Of a stretch of 64,000 nucleotides of DNA, positions 36,404-48,500 are shown piece after piece. A model generated the notes under the pieces. The model was given only the letters and a program-made list of their open reading frames with translations. It ran no database searches and had not been told where the DNA came from. The position numbers and the translations under genes were made by a program. Positions within the stretch are counted from its first letter, which is position 1. Each line of letters begins with the position of its first letter. Source of the DNA: CAIVPM01 sp964615145 (lineage in GTDB: Bacteria > Bacteroidota > Bacteroidia > Chitinophagales > Chitinophagaceae); assembly GCA_964615145.1 (NCBI GenBank), contig CAZTOP010000006.1, positions 1 through 64,000 of the forward strand. The letters are read 5' to 3'.

Positions 36404-37153
36404 CTATAAAAGTTGCCTTTTATACATTTGTATTGTATTTTCAAAACCCAAGTAAATAGCATCACAAATTAAAGCATGTCCAATACTAACTTCATCTAAA
36501 AAAGGTATAGTTTTTTTGAATTCTCTGAGGTTTTGCAAATCCAAATCGTGTCCTGCATTAACGCCTAAGCCCAACTCTCTAGCTTTATTTGCAGCTATAA
36601 AGTATTTTTCAAGAATTTGGGTTTTACTAATTTTAGAGTGTTGATGGCTTTCATCAATATTACTACAAAAAGCTTTCGCATAAGCCTCAGTATAAAGTTC
36701 AATTCGATCTGTTCCTGTTAATGCTGCTGCCTCTACCATTTCTAATACTGGATCTACAAATATTGAAACTCTTATTCCTTGTTTTTTAAACACTGAAATA
36801 ATGTCTATCAAATAATCTTTAAACTCAATAGTGTTCCACCCTTGGTTACTGGTTATTTGTCCAACAGTATCAGGCACGAGTGTAACTTGTTCTGGTTTTA
36901 ATTCCAAAACAAGTTTTACAAAACTATCTTCAGTTGGGTTTCCTTCAATATTAAATTCCGTTGTAATAACCTTTTTAATGTCTCGGGCATCTCTATATCT
37001 TATATGTCGTTCGTCTGGTCTTGGATGTATGGTAATACCATCTGCACCAAAAATTTGTGCATCGATGGCGGCTTTTACTATATTGGGATTATCGCCACCT
37101 CGTGCATTTCGCAGTGTTGCAAATTTGTTTATGTTAACACTTAATTTTGTCAT
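36404..37153 (-). CDS. pdxJ: Pyridoxine 5'-phosphate synthase PdxJ
   Basis: PdxJ condenses 1-deoxy-xylulose 5-phosphate with 3-amino-2-oxopropyl phosphate to form pyridoxine 5'-phosphate (vitamin B6 synthesis). From the ATG at 37153 the protein has 249 residues, close to the usual length. It shows the TIM-barrel motifs of the family: LSVNINKFATLRNARGGDNP, DGITIHPRPDERHI, FNIEGNP, VTLVPDTVGQ, RIELYTEAYA, LGVNAGHDL and SIGHALICDAIYLG. A TTG seven codons upstream could extend it, but the ATG fits family starts. It lies downstream of susD beyond a terminator, so it needs its own promoter, which I did not identify. Confidence 0.96.
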   Translation of the reverse strand: MTKLSVNINKFATLRNARGGDNPNIVKAAIDAQIFGADGITIHPRPDERHIRYRDARDIKKVITTEFNIEGNPTEDSFVKLVLELKPEQVTLVPDTVGQITSNQGWNTIEFKDYLIDIISVFKKQGIRVSIFVDPVLEMVEAAALTGTDRIELYTEAYAKAFCSNIDESHQHSKISKTQILEKYFIAANKARELGLGVNAGHDLDLQNLREFKKTIPFLDEVSIGHALICDAIYLGFENTIQMYKRQLL

Positions 37154-37221
37154 TGTATATTTTATAATCTGCAAAGATAGAAAATTGCAAATTTTTATCT
37201 AAGTTAAGCTATATCAAAACA

Positions 37222-37251
37222 AAAAGTGCCCCGCTTTAGCAGGGCACTTTT
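37222..37251 (-). terminator. Terminator after susD
   Basis: AAAAGTGCCC (37222-37231) pairs perfectly with GGGCACTTTT (37242-37251) over a 10-base loop, with A and T tracts on either side. It lies just downstream of the susD stop codon and separates it from pdxJ. Confidence 0.85.
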
Positions 37252-37266
37252 GTTTAGAAAAATATT

Positions 37267-39117
37267 TTAGTAGTTAGGATTTTGAGATAGATTTGTGTTG
37301 GCATTAATAGCCGATTGTGGAATTGGTTTTAATTCAGATTTATTAGGAGTAAATCCAGATGCAAATCTATCATTCACCACAGTAATTACATCATAAGCTG
37401 CAGTTCCATTTACATCAAACCATCTTACTTTAGTAGTTCCTGCGGGTGTTGAGCTTGGTGCAGCTGTATAAAAAGAGTTAGCCCAAATTGCTTTATCATC
37501 GGCAGTAGAGTTATTAATGTAAAACATAGATTTAGGCACAGTAACCAATCCTCCATAAGGTCCCAAATCTGCTGGCAATACTGGTTCAATTGCAGCTAAT
37601 GCACTTAACCAAGATCTGGTTTTCATAATTTTATTTTCTAATAAATTCCATCTTATCAAGTCATATTTTCTAATACCTTCTGCACCTAATTCTTTGCTTC
37701 TTTCAATTGTCAGTTTATCAAAAAAATCTGGTTTTGATAGCCCAGGAGTTAAGTCTATTGTAGCATCTGGTGTGTTTATGGATTTGTTATGCCCTCTTCT
37801 TATCACCATATTTACAGCTTCATAAGCAGCAGCAGTAGGACCATTTAGTTCATTTTCGGCTTCGGCAAACATTAGAAGAACATCAGAATAACGAATAATT
37901 TGCCATTTTAAACCAAAATATTGAACATCACTTGTGGGTGAAACTGTTGGATTAGTAATCCAATCTCTTCTATATTTTCCATCTACAATTGCAGTTATTG
38001 TTAACCCGGTTTTTTTTACTCCATCTGCTTGCACAGAATAGGGAACACAAGTTACATCACGTCTTGCATCAGTAGAATCAAATTGATAAAAATATGTTGG
38101 TAAAATATTAATGCTTCTGTTTCCTTTTCCATTAACAGTTGGTCCATTATAATATCCAAGTTTGGTATTAGTATTTCCGTTTGTGCTACTTTCGGTCCCT
38201 ACTACTTGAAACATCAGTTCCCCATTAGGGTCTGCAACTGCATGAGCACAAACCTGATCTTTCCATAGAGCTTTAAAGCTTGGGTTCAAACTGTGCTGTC
38301 CGGCATCCATAATCTCTTTACATTCATCTCGTGCTATTTGGTAATATTTAAGATAGTCAGCACTTCGTTCCATTTGTTTAGATTCTTGTCTTAAGGAATA
38401 GCCTCCACGAAATAGTGCAATTCTTGCTCTAAGAGCCTTTGCAGTTCCTTTTGTTAATCTTTCATCCATCATGTCACCTATACCAGACACTTCACTTCTC
38501 CAAGGCATTAATGATGCTGCTATTTTTAAATCATCAATGATTTTATCATAAAGCAAATCCCTGTTAATTCTTTTTGGGAATGAGTTTAATGGTGCTAGTA
38601 CAGCAGCAGAACTAAAATTTTCCGGCAAGTCGCCCCAATTTCTAATCGCCTCAAAATAAAACTCGGCTCTTAATGTTAAAGCTTCGCCCAAAATTCGTTT
38701 CATCTGAGCTTTTTGCTGCTCGGTGCCATTAAGATACAGGTTCGATTTTGGAATTTCTTCAATACAAATATTAGCAAATTCAATTCCTTGGAATAATTGA
38801 TTAAAAGGTCTTTCTAATTGAGCATTTCCTGGCGTTAGTAAGTATCTGGCTATATCTCGTCTATCATTATCTGTGCTTCCTGTTGGTCCTTGTGTTTCAT
38901 CAGTATCTACTGTATAGTACAAACTTAACCTGATTCCAAAACCTTGATCTCCAGTTAGTCTACTGTAAACTCCAGCAATTGCTTTTCGGCTATCTTCTAC
39001 AGTAGAAAAAACCATAGCAGGTGCTATTTGATCTATCGGCTGTTGGTCTAAAAATTTTTTACAACCTGAAGCTAATAATGTTGTTGTGATGATTATTAAA
39101 ACTTTTATATTTTTCAT
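37267..39117 (-). CDS. SusD/RagB-type nutrient-binding lipoprotein
   Basis: This 616-residue protein is a SusD/RagB family surface lipoprotein that captures an oligomer, often a glycan, and hands it to the SusC channel. It has a lipoprotein signal with lipobox LLASGC (acylated C19), followed by KKFLDQQP. The N-terminal SusD-like region (GVYSRLTG, LGEALTLRAEFYFEAIRNWGDLP) and C-terminal RagB region (WQIIRYSDVLLMFAEAENEL, RSKELGAEGIRKYDLIRW) are both present. The gene follows susC after 19 bases. No glycan-degrading enzyme is encoded beside this pair, so the substrate is unknown and need not be a sugar. Confidence 0.94.
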   Translation of the reverse strand: MKNIKVLIIITTTLLASGCKKFLDQQPIDQIAPAMVFSTVEDSRKAIAGVYSRLTGDQGFGIRLSLYYTVDTDETQGPTGSTDNDRRDIARYLLTPGNAQLERPFNQLFQGIEFANICIEEIPKSNLYLNGTEQQKAQMKRILGEALTLRAEFYFEAIRNWGDLPENFSSAAVLAPLNSFPKRINRDLLYDKIIDDLKIAASLMPWRSEVSGIGDMMDERLTKGTAKALRARIALFRGGYSLRQESKQMERSADYLKYYQIARDECKEIMDAGQHSLNPSFKALWKDQVCAHAVADPNGELMFQVVGTESSTNGNTNTKLGYYNGPTVNGKGNRSINILPTYFYQFDSTDARRDVTCVPYSVQADGVKKTGLTITAIVDGKYRRDWITNPTVSPTSDVQYFGLKWQIIRYSDVLLMFAEAENELNGPTAAAYEAVNMVIRRGHNKSINTPDATIDLTPGLSKPDFFDKLTIERSKELGAEGIRKYDLIRWNLLENKIMKTRSWLSALAAIEPVLPADLGPYGGLVTVPKSMFYINNSTADDKAIWANSFYTAAPSSTPAGTTKVRWFDVNGTAAYDVITVVNDRFASGFTPNKSELKPIPQSAINANTNLSQNPNY

Positions 39118-39136
39118 TTTACCTTATTTTAGTTGA

Positions 39137-42100
39137 TTAAAAGTTTACATTGATACCAAAAATAAAAGAGCGACTTTTTGGATAAGCAGAATAATCTAAG
39201 CCTGATGTTAATTGACTTTTTCTTACACTTACTTCTGGATCAAATCCTGAGTAACTGCTTAAAATAGCCAAATTATTTCCAGTTAGATATAATCTAAACT
39301 TACTAATTCCTAATTTAACTAAAGTTTTTAATGGCAAAGAATAACCAATGGTTAGATTATTAAGTCTAATGAATGAGCCATCTTCAATTGCCCAAGAATG
39401 AGGGAAAAATGCTCCTGCATCTCTTATTGGTTTCCACAATGTTGCATTTGCGTTTAAATTGGTTAATTCTGTTGGGTCAGTTACTACAATACCTTGATCA
39501 TTTACTGTTCTCCATCTATTATTCATGATAGATAGTAAATTTGAGTTTGGTGTGTATCCATTGGTAAATTCGATTTTATTTGCGTTATAAATATCATTTC
39601 CGTAAGAGAAATTTATAAAAATACTTGCATCAAAGTTTTTGTATGAAAACTGCTGATTAATACCCCCAGTAAATTTAGGATTTGTATTTCCAATAATTTG
39701 CTTATCTCCATCTGTGTTTGTTACATCTCCACTGTTATCTAAGTCTTTAAATTTGATTGTTCCTGGTTGAGGAGTTCCTGCTGTTTTATTATTTACAACG
39801 CCAGTTTTAAGAGTATATGCTTGAGTAGTTGGATTAAAGTCAAAATCTTCTACTTTATAAAAACCATCTGTTACAAAACCCCAAACTGCCCCTACCGGCT
39901 GCCCCACTTTAACTATATAATCTGCTGGTTGACCAGAAACGCCCCAACTTGGATCTGGAAAATAATGGTCTAAACCATTATTTAATTCAACAATTTCATT
40001 TTTGTTGAATGACATATTAAAGTTGGCATTCCAGTTTAGCCCATTTTTCTTTTGCATAATAAAGGCATTCAACTGAATTTCGAAGCCACTACTTTTAGTT
40101 TTTCCAATATTTTGAATTTGGTCGGTATAACCAAATGTTGGTGCAATTTTAGCATTTAACAATAAATCTTTTGATGTGTTGTAATAGTAATCAACAGACA
40201 ATTCTAAACGTTTTTTCAAGAAAACTAAATCTAAACCAATGTTTCTATTAACTGTAGATTCCCATTTGATTTGTTTGTTTACTAAACCAGTTGATGTCCA
40301 AGCATTCACTGGTACTCCACTCAAACCATATATATAAGGATTAGAGGCAAAAATTGGGACAAACAAATAATCACCAATTCTTGAATTTCCATTTGAACCA
40401 AATCCTGCTCTAAATTTAACATCGTCAAAAAACTTAACTTTCTCAAAAAACTTTTCATTTGAAACTCTCCACGCTGCTGATGCAGATGGGAAATATCCCC
40501 ATTTACTACCTTCGGCAAATTTTGATGATCCATCTGCTCTTACTACAAAGTTAAAAATGTATTTTTTGTTGTATGTATATCCAATTCTTGTAAAAAAGGA
40601 CACATTGGTTTCATCATAATGTCCTGGACTGTAACCTTGGGATAAGACTGAAGGTGAATAACCTATAGATGGTGCTCCTAAATTATTCAAATTATTAAAT
40701 AAAGAATCTTTATTTGAACCTTTATTTAAATTTTTATACTGAGCTCCGGTGTAATAGGATTTTAGCTCTCTGGTTTCTTGCCCAAGTAAAATGTCTAAAT
40801 CGTGTTTCCCTTTCCAGTTTTTTATTGAGTAAGTTAACACGTTGCTGTTAACCCAAGATTTTTTTCTAAGTGAATCATAGGATAACATTGGGTTTCTTCC
40901 ATTTTGAATATTTGCCAAAGGAGTAACAGAATCATTGTAAGCCCTTACCTCTAACAAACTATTATCAATTCCAAAAGTTGATTTAAAGCTTAAACGCTTG
41001 TTGATATTGTAAGTTAATGCAGCGGTTATGTTATATGCATTTGTTGTTTTCCTTTTATATTCCTGATTTGAAAGTTTGATTGGATTTACAAGAGAAAGAC
41101 CATTTCCAACTGGATCATCCGCTGGATCAACTTCATCTACTTTTTCTCCTGGAAGAATATATGGTCTGTATTTTACAGTTTGTCTTAATCTATTAAAAGA
41201 GGTTCCTCTGTCATCAGATGTTCCAGCACCATAAACATTTTGATTGGTGTATCTGGCAGATAAATCCAATTTTAATTTTGAAGTAATTTTAAAGTTTGTT
41301 TTTGCATTTAACTGATGACGTTTGTATGATGAATTTAGTACAATTGCCTTATCGTCCTGAAATGTATAACCAAAGTTGTAAGTAACTTTTTTACTACCAC
41401 CAGATACCCCAATATTATGCTGCATGGTATGCCCTCTTTGCCCTAGTACATCTTGTTGCCAGTTTATAGGTTGAACATTTTTATATTTTGAAAAATTTTG
41501 AACGCTATCCCAAGTACTAACATAAGTTGATGAAAATGTACTGATTTCTGTTGCACTAGTTCTTGAACGTTCGTACATATACATAATGAAGTCATCCGGA
41601 TTCATTACACCCAGAGTTTTAGGCAAATATTTATACCCATAATAGCTGTTGTAGCTTACACGTAATTTCCCAGATTTTCCGCTTTTTGTTGTAATAACAA
41701 TAACACCATTTGCACCTCTTGCACCATAAATTGCTGTAGCAGCAGCATCTTTTAATACACTAATGTCTTGAATATCCTGTAAAACAACATTATTTAATCC
41801 ATTTTCTACAATAACACCATCGATTACATACAAAGGAGAATTATCCTGAGTAATTGAACCTCCACCCCTAACTCTAATTTTTACTTCAGCATCAGGGCTA
41901 CCTTCTGCAGTTGTTGCAGTTACTCCTGCTAAACGACCGTTTAAAGCTTCTGCAACTGAGTTTACTGGAATATCTTTTAAATCTTTAGCTCCAACTGTAG
42001 AAACAGAAGCAGCAAGTTCCTTTTTCTTAATTCCGCCACCATAACCAGTCTGGATAATTATTTCACCTGCATCATCATTTGCTTTTTCATTGAGCTTTAC

Positions 42101-42391
42101 AGTTACTGTAGCATCACCCACTACAGTAATTTCTTTACTTGTAAATCCCAGATAAGATACAATAAGCTTGTGTGACTTTCCATCATCAGGAACTTTAATA
42201 GTAAATTTCCCATCTATATCAGTGGTAGTTCCTCTTTTTGTTCCAGATACACTAATTGAGGCTGATTGTAATGGTTTTCCAGTTGAGTCGTTTACTACTT
42301 TCCCTTTTACAGTAAAGTTATTAGTTTGAGCATTTAACAAACTACAACAAAAAATAGCAGCAACAAAGGCAAGCATCTTCATTATTTTCAT
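39137..42391 (-). CDS. SusC/RagA-type TonB-dependent outer-membrane receptor
   Basis: The 1084-residue protein forms a TonB-dependent 22-strand barrel that imports the ligand held by SusD. A signal peptide (ending LLNAQ) precedes a carboxypeptidase-regulatory-like domain (about 25-105, FTVKGKVVNDSTGKPLQSASISV). The plug follows, with VAEALNGRLAGVTATTAEGSPDAEVKIRVRG split across its first half, then SPLYVIDGVI, ISVLKDAAATAIYGARGANGVIVITTK and the barrel to the C-terminal GINVNF. There is no extra STN signalling domain, so it is not an ECF-sigma transducer. Nearby ATGs at codons 4 and 6 are possible alternative starts. It forms an operon with susD. Confidence 0.95.
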   Translation of the reverse strand: MKIMKMLAFVAAIFCCSLLNAQTNNFTVKGKVVNDSTGKPLQSASISVSGTKRGTTTDIDGKFTIKVPDDGKSHKLIVSYLGFTSKEITVVGDATVTVKLNEKANDDAGEIIIQTGYGGGIKKKELAASVSTVGAKDLKDIPVNSVAEALNGRLAGVTATTAEGSPDAEVKIRVRGGGSITQDNSPLYVIDGVIVENGLNNVVLQDIQDISVLKDAAATAIYGARGANGVIVITTKSGKSGKLRVSYNSYYGYKYLPKTLGVMNPDDFIMYMYERSRTSATEISTFSSTYVSTWDSVQNFSKYKNVQPINWQQDVLGQRGHTMQHNIGVSGGSKKVTYNFGYTFQDDKAIVLNSSYKRHQLNAKTNFKITSKLKLDLSARYTNQNVYGAGTSDDRGTSFNRLRQTVKYRPYILPGEKVDEVDPADDPVGNGLSLVNPIKLSNQEYKRKTTNAYNITAALTYNINKRLSFKSTFGIDNSLLEVRAYNDSVTPLANIQNGRNPMLSYDSLRKKSWVNSNVLTYSIKNWKGKHDLDILLGQETRELKSYYTGAQYKNLNKGSNKDSLFNNLNNLGAPSIGYSPSVLSQGYSPGHYDETNVSFFTRIGYTYNKKYIFNFVVRADGSSKFAEGSKWGYFPSASAAWRVSNEKFFEKVKFFDDVKFRAGFGSNGNSRIGDYLFVPIFASNPYIYGLSGVPVNAWTSTGLVNKQIKWESTVNRNIGLDLVFLKKRLELSVDYYYNTSKDLLLNAKIAPTFGYTDQIQNIGKTKSSGFEIQLNAFIMQKKNGLNWNANFNMSFNKNEIVELNNGLDHYFPDPSWGVSGQPADYIVKVGQPVGAVWGFVTDGFYKVEDFDFNPTTQAYTLKTGVVNNKTAGTPQPGTIKFKDLDNSGDVTNTDGDKQIIGNTNPKFTGGINQQFSYKNFDASIFINFSYGNDIYNANKIEFTNGYTPNSNLLSIMNNRWRTVNDQGIVVTDPTELTNLNANATLWKPIRDAGAFFPHSWAIEDGSFIRLNNLTIGYSLPLKTLVKLGISKFRLYLTGNNLAILSSYSGFDPEVSVRKSQLTSGLDYSAYPKSRSFIFGINVNF

Positions 42392-42512
42392 AATTTATCG
42401 TTAAAATGTGTAGATGACAAAGGTCTTCATTTGTAATAAGAAACAGCAGTTTTTTTGATAGAATAATTGCAGTTTTTATGCAAACGATAGGCAATTTCGG
42501 GTTGTAAGTATA

Positions 42513-42558
42513 AAACTTAAAAAGGTTGTTCAAAATATTGAACAACCTTTTTAAGTTT
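42513..42558 (-). terminator. Very strong terminator after the 2519-residue gene
   Basis: A perfect 21-bp stem (42513-42533 with 42538-42558) closes a 4-base loop. Its outer part is A/T-rich, so the minus-strand transcript ends in a U-rich arm. It begins 15 bases after the stop codon of the large T9SS gene and insulates susC from that transcript. Confidence 0.9.
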
Positions 42559-42573
42559 ATTGAAAGAATATTT

Positions 42574-45500
42574 TTATCTTAACAACACTACCCAACCAGT
42601 TATTTTTTCTAATTTATTTCCAGGATCAATAATGTAGTAATAAGTTGCTACTGGCATAGGTGTTCCATTTAAAGTACCATCCCATTCCATGATATTACCT
42701 GAAAGATGTTTTACCTTCATTCCATACCTATCAAAAATATCTAAGGTTGCTCCAGGATAATCGCCTAAGCTGGTTATTTTCCAGGTATCATTAATACCAT
42801 CACCATTTGGAGAAAAGGCGTTTGGAATAACAATTTTTTCTAATACCTTAACATATTGAACCCTAGAAGCATAACAATTTCCTTTTCCAATAGCATTTAA
42901 AATATATCCTTGAGTTTGGGTGGCAGTTAAATAAGGATACAATGTATCTGGATTAGACAATCCTGCAACGCTGTAAGGAGGCATTAAAGCAGTCCAATAA
43001 TATTGAATTCCTGTAGTATCTGCAACAGTTGGATTGAATTGTACAATTGTATTTTGAAGCACAATTATTTGATTCATTGAATCTATTTGTGGCTGAGGAT
43101 ACACCAACACGTCTAAATAATAAGGGTCAGATTCACATAGCTCGGTATTTCTTACTGTTAAAGATGCTTTAAAAGAATCTGCTAAAGGATAAGAATATGT
43201 TGAGTATGGTACTGTTGTGGTATTTGGAGTTGAACCATCACCATAATTCCAGGTCCAGCTAAATAAACTACTATTAGGAGCAGAACTTGAATCGGTAAAA
43301 TAACTTGGCTCATTTTCGCAAAGTGTATCCTTTGATACTCCAAACTTAGCAATTGGTTTATTAAAGAAAGGTTCTTTTGGATATAAGGTATCATAAAATA
43401 TATCCTGACAGTTGTATGGCTTAGTTGTAACAACTAATTTTATTGGATATGATTGAATGGTACTGTACATGTGTCTAGGATCACTCAAACTTGAAGTATT
43501 AGGATTTGATGTATTTGCATTAGGATCTCCAAATGTCCAAGCATAAGTTAAAGTGCCACCATTAGCAGCAACTGATGATTGGTTGGTAAAGAACGCAGTA
43601 CCATTTGGCATACAAACTATTGGATTATACTTGAATTGTGCAACTGGTTTTGGACGTGCTGTTACATCTACTTGTGCAGTAGCTACACAACCACTATCGC
43701 TTGTTACAGTTAAAGTAACACTATATGCTTGTGTAGCAGGGAATCCGTGAGTTATTATATTGCCCATTGGATTTACAACAACAGCACTACCATCTCCAAA
43801 ATCCCAATTTCGGGTGCTAATACTTCCTGTTGCAAGTGTAGAGAAATCTTTAAAAGTAACAACTGAATCGATACATACATAAGGCTTAACGTTAATGACT
43901 GCCTTTGGTACAGGGAAAATATTCACCACTTTTTTTACAGTTGCTTCACAACCACTAAAAGCAGTAAACTTATAGTAAACTGTATCAATGCTATAACCTG
44001 CCAATGCCGGATCATAAGTGTTTGCACCTACAATTGCGTTTTTAAAACTACTAAATGTACCTGCATTACCCAAAACTCCATTATTTACTGCAGGAGGATT
44101 TATAGGGAATGCTGAAGAATTAGAGCAAACATTTGTTATTACAATTGGATCCAAAGATGGTGTACGGCTGAATTTTTGAGTCATCATTGTATCAAAACTA
44201 CAACCATTAAAACCAATAGCATTAAGCTTAATATCATAAGTACCATCGGCATAAGTATAACTAGGTGTAGCACCAGCACTAACCGGAGCCAAACTAGCTT
44301 CATACTGCCAATTATATGTTTGAACAAATGAGCCTGGAACTGATATACCATTTGCATTGAATTTTACCAAACCTGTAACATCTAAACAACCAGTATTTGG
44401 AGTGAATGTAAATTGTCCTCTAGGTCTGCCAAGAATTCTAATCGCTAATTTTCTCTGTGCAGTACATCCTCCTGTTGAAGTAAAGTTGTAGTAAATAGTA
44501 TCTATACCATATCCTGCAATACTTGGATCATAAGTACCTAATGTAGCATTTGTAACTGCATTTTTGTAACTACTAAATACACCGCTACCAATAGCTCCAT
44601 TTAATATTGCTGGAGTTCTTAAAGTAATAATACCAATATTTTCGCAAGTATCACCTTGTTGCAATGGAGCTAAGTCTGGTGTTTTACTGAATGTTTGGCT
44701 CATGGATGTATCAAAGCTACAACCATTATTTCCTTTAACATTTAATGCAATAGTGTAAGTTCCATCATTGTAATTGTGTGTTGGAGCTACCCCAGAGCCT
44801 GCAGCACTTAAATCGCCAAAATTCCAAGTATATGTTTGTACCGATGAATTTGGAACAGAAATATTACCTGTAAACTGTACAAAGCCTGCTGAATTTAAAC
44901 AACCTGTATTAGGGCTGAAACTAAATCCACCTCTTGGTCTGCCTAAAATATTAATCGCTAATTTTCTCTGTGCAGTACATCCTCCTGTTGAAGTAAAGTT
45001 GTAGTAAATAGTATCTATACCATATCCTGCAATACTTGGATCATAAGTACCTAATGTAGCATTTGTAACTGCATTTTTGTAACTACTAAATACACCGCTA
45101 CCAATAGCTCCATTTAATATTGCTGGAGTTCTTAAAGTAATAATACCAATATTTTCGCAAGTATCACCTTGTTGCAATGGAGCTAAGTCTGGTGTTTTAC
45201 TGAATGTTTGGCTCATGGATGTATCAAAGCTACAACCATTATTTCCTTTAACATTTAATGCAATAGTGTAAGTTCCATCATTGTAATTGTGTGTTGGAGC
45301 TACCCCAGAGCCTGCAGCACTTAAATCGCCAAAATTCCAAGTATATGTTTGTACCGATGAATTTGGAACAGAAATATTACCTGTAAACTGTACAAAGCCT
45401 GCTGAATTTAAACAACCTGTATTAGGGCTGAAACTAAATCCACCTCTTGGTCTGCCTAAAATATTAATCGCTAATTTTCTCTGTGCAGTACATCCTCCTG

Positions 45501-48500
45501 TTGAAGTAAAGTTGTAGTAAATAGTATCTATACCATATCCTGCAATACTTGGATCATAAGTACCTAATGTAGCATTTGTAACTGCATTTTTGTAACTACT
45601 AAATACACCGCTACCAATAGCTCCATTTAATATTGCTGGAGTTCTTAAAGTAATAATACCAATATTTTCGCAAGTATCACCTTGTTGCAATGGAGCTAAG
45701 TCTGGTGTTTTACTGAATGTTTGGCTCATGGATGTATCAAAGCTACAACCATTATTTGCTTGAATGTTCAATGCAATGTTGTAAGTTCCATCATTGTAAT
45801 TGTGTGTTGGGCTTACACCTGTTCCACTTGTACTTGCATCTCCAAAATTCCAAGTGTAGTTTGTAATAGATGCAGGCGATGCAATAGAAATTCCACCTGC
45901 GTTAAATTGTACAGTTCCCAAACTGTTTAAGCAACCTGTATTTGGTGTAAATGTGAATTGACCTTTAGGTCTTGGTTTTACTACAACGGTTTGTGTATCT
46001 CTTGCCACACAACCACTTGTAGCTGTAAATACATAATATATTGGGTGTGTTCCGGCACCTGCCAAATTTGGATTAAATTCACCTGTATTAGTATTTATTA
46101 TTCCTGCCCCTTGATAAACACCCGAGCCAGGTGCTGCAGCTAAATTATTACTACCTGCATTAGCAACACTATACGTTGTTAAATTTTCACAAACTGGAGT
46201 GATAGCGTTGTAAAATAAATCAGGCGATACACTAAAATTAGCTGTAAAGGTGGTGTCTGTAACACAACCTAATGATGAAGTTACAGTATGATATATTATA
46301 TAAGTACCGTAATTAAAATTATGGCTTGGACTACAAACTGACGCTGTATTTGGGTTGGAAGTTGTAGCATTAGGGTCACCAAATGTCCAACCACAACTTT
46401 GAATAGTTTGTCCATCAGGCAGTTTAGTAGTGTCAGTAAACTGTACATTACCATTGGCTGGTAAACAACCTGCAGGATAAGCAAATCCTAACCTTGGTCT
46501 GGCTTTTACAAGTATGGTTTGTGTAGCTGAATCTTTACAACCTCCTGTAGAAGTGTAAACATAAGTAATAGTATGATTTCCCCAACTTGAAATGGCTGGG
46601 CTCAATGTTCCAGAACTGGTAGTTCCAGGACCATAGTAAATGCTATCCATTCCCATAACTCCGTTAGCAACTGAACCCAAAGCAACATTTACATTAACCT
46701 GATTTTCACAAACACTGGTAATAGGTGCAAAACGAACATCTGGGGTTACACTAAATGTTATAGCTTTTGTTAAAGAGTCTTTACAACCATCTGCAGTTTC
46801 GGCGTATAATTTTACATTATGCAAACCTGTATTTGCAAAAACGTGACTTGGATTAATAGAATCAACTATATTAGGATTTGATGTAGTTGAATGTGCAGCA
46901 TCATCAAAATTCCAAAGAAAACTAAAACCTAGGCTAGTAAAATTTGTAAACTGGGCTACACCATCTTTAGGTAAGCAACCTTGTGTATAGTCAAAAGCTA
47001 CAGTAGGTTTATCTACAACATTAATTTGTTGAGACAACGAATCTTTACAACCTTTACTTGTTGTATATACATACCAAATTGTATTTATTCCAGTTCCAGC
47101 AGCAATTGGGTCAAAATTTCCTGATGCATCAATTCCCGGACCACTAAAAACACCCGCTCCTAATACTTTAGATTGATTATAGCAACCTGCTAAGCTTGCA
47201 AATGAAATTGAACCGTTGTTTATGCAATATTTTACTGGTAATGATTTAAAATAAATACTAGGTTTTATTTTTATAGCAATAGTTTGTGTTGTATCTCCCA
47301 AACATCCTAAAGTATCAATAACATTTAGCCTTACAACATAGTCGCCTTCAACGCCATAATTATGGGTAGTGGGATTAATTTTAGATGAGTCTGCAGCACC
47401 GGAACTTGGTTGTCCGAAATTCCATAAATAATTTTTTATTGGCACACCACCCACACCTAAGTTAGCATTAAAATTAGCAATTCCTGTGGTATCTGCACAA
47501 GGATTTGTGTACTGAATCTCTGGGTATCTTTTACTAGAAACAATGATTGTTTTGAAAGCTGTATCTATAGGACAAGGTGTCAAAAGCGAAATGGTATGCC
47601 AAATAACATAAGTACCAGGTGATGTGAAAGTATATTGAAATGGTTGGCACGATGGATCGGAGAAACGTGTTGATCCACCAAAACCCCAAATACAACTATC
47701 AATATTTGTTCGATTTGTAGAATCAATTAACCTGACTGGTTGATTAACACATACTTTATCCGGAGCTGAAAACTTTACTTTAAAGCCACTGTAAACAGTA
47801 TCTAACTTTACAGATACTAGTCCAGAAGATGTTATTACTTCTAATTTTACTTTATTAGTATCTTTCGTTAAAACTCGAATAGGATTTTGCAATTGAGATG
47901 TAGACCCATCCTCAAATAGCCAATTCCAACTTACAATTTTTTCCCTTAATATTCCAAAGTTGATGGAATCCGGGCCCTTAAAGGCTGTTGAGTCAGTGCC
48001 ACAAGCAGGTACATCTGCTATGATTGTAATTCCACCGCCATTTGTTATTGAATAATTTATTGGTATAGTATCTCCTAATGAGCCATAACTACCATTACAG
48101 CTATTTACTGGTGCAGTATATAATTGTACAGAATCTATGGAATGGACAGTCACTGGAACATAAAAAGTATCTAATTGCAATGGAGGCACTGAGGTAGTCA
48201 AATTCTTTCGATAAATTAGCATTGTATCTGGACACTGATACTTGTAATTTGTTCTTTTTCCATTTACTAAACTTGAAGTTAAAACCACAGGGTGGTAATC
48301 TACTAAGTTCTTATTTGCTAAACCAGTTCTTTTGTTTATAATAGTTATTTTATTAGTATCTATTGTTTGACTAAAATTCCATGAAATAATTTTAACAGAA
48401 TCTCCACAAATTAGTCTTAATAAAACCGGGCTGGCTACTTGATTGGAGTAATAAGCCTGATTGTGTCCTTTAATATTTATAGAATCTTGATTCTTGGTTG

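Noticed and set aside
37154..37174. TTG start extending PdxJ by seven residues
   Set aside because: The ATG at 37153 matches where PdxJ proteins normally begin, and the extension has no conserved sequence.
37267..42391. Complete polysaccharide utilisation locus around susC-susD
   Set aside because: No glycoside hydrolase, lyase or sulfatase and no sigma/anti-sigma pair is adjacent. Only a LacI-type regulator lies nearby, so only the transport pair can be supported.
44774..45517. Two identical 76-residue frames on the plus strand
   Set aside because: They are antisense shadows of the 513-bp tandem repeat inside the large minus-strand gene.
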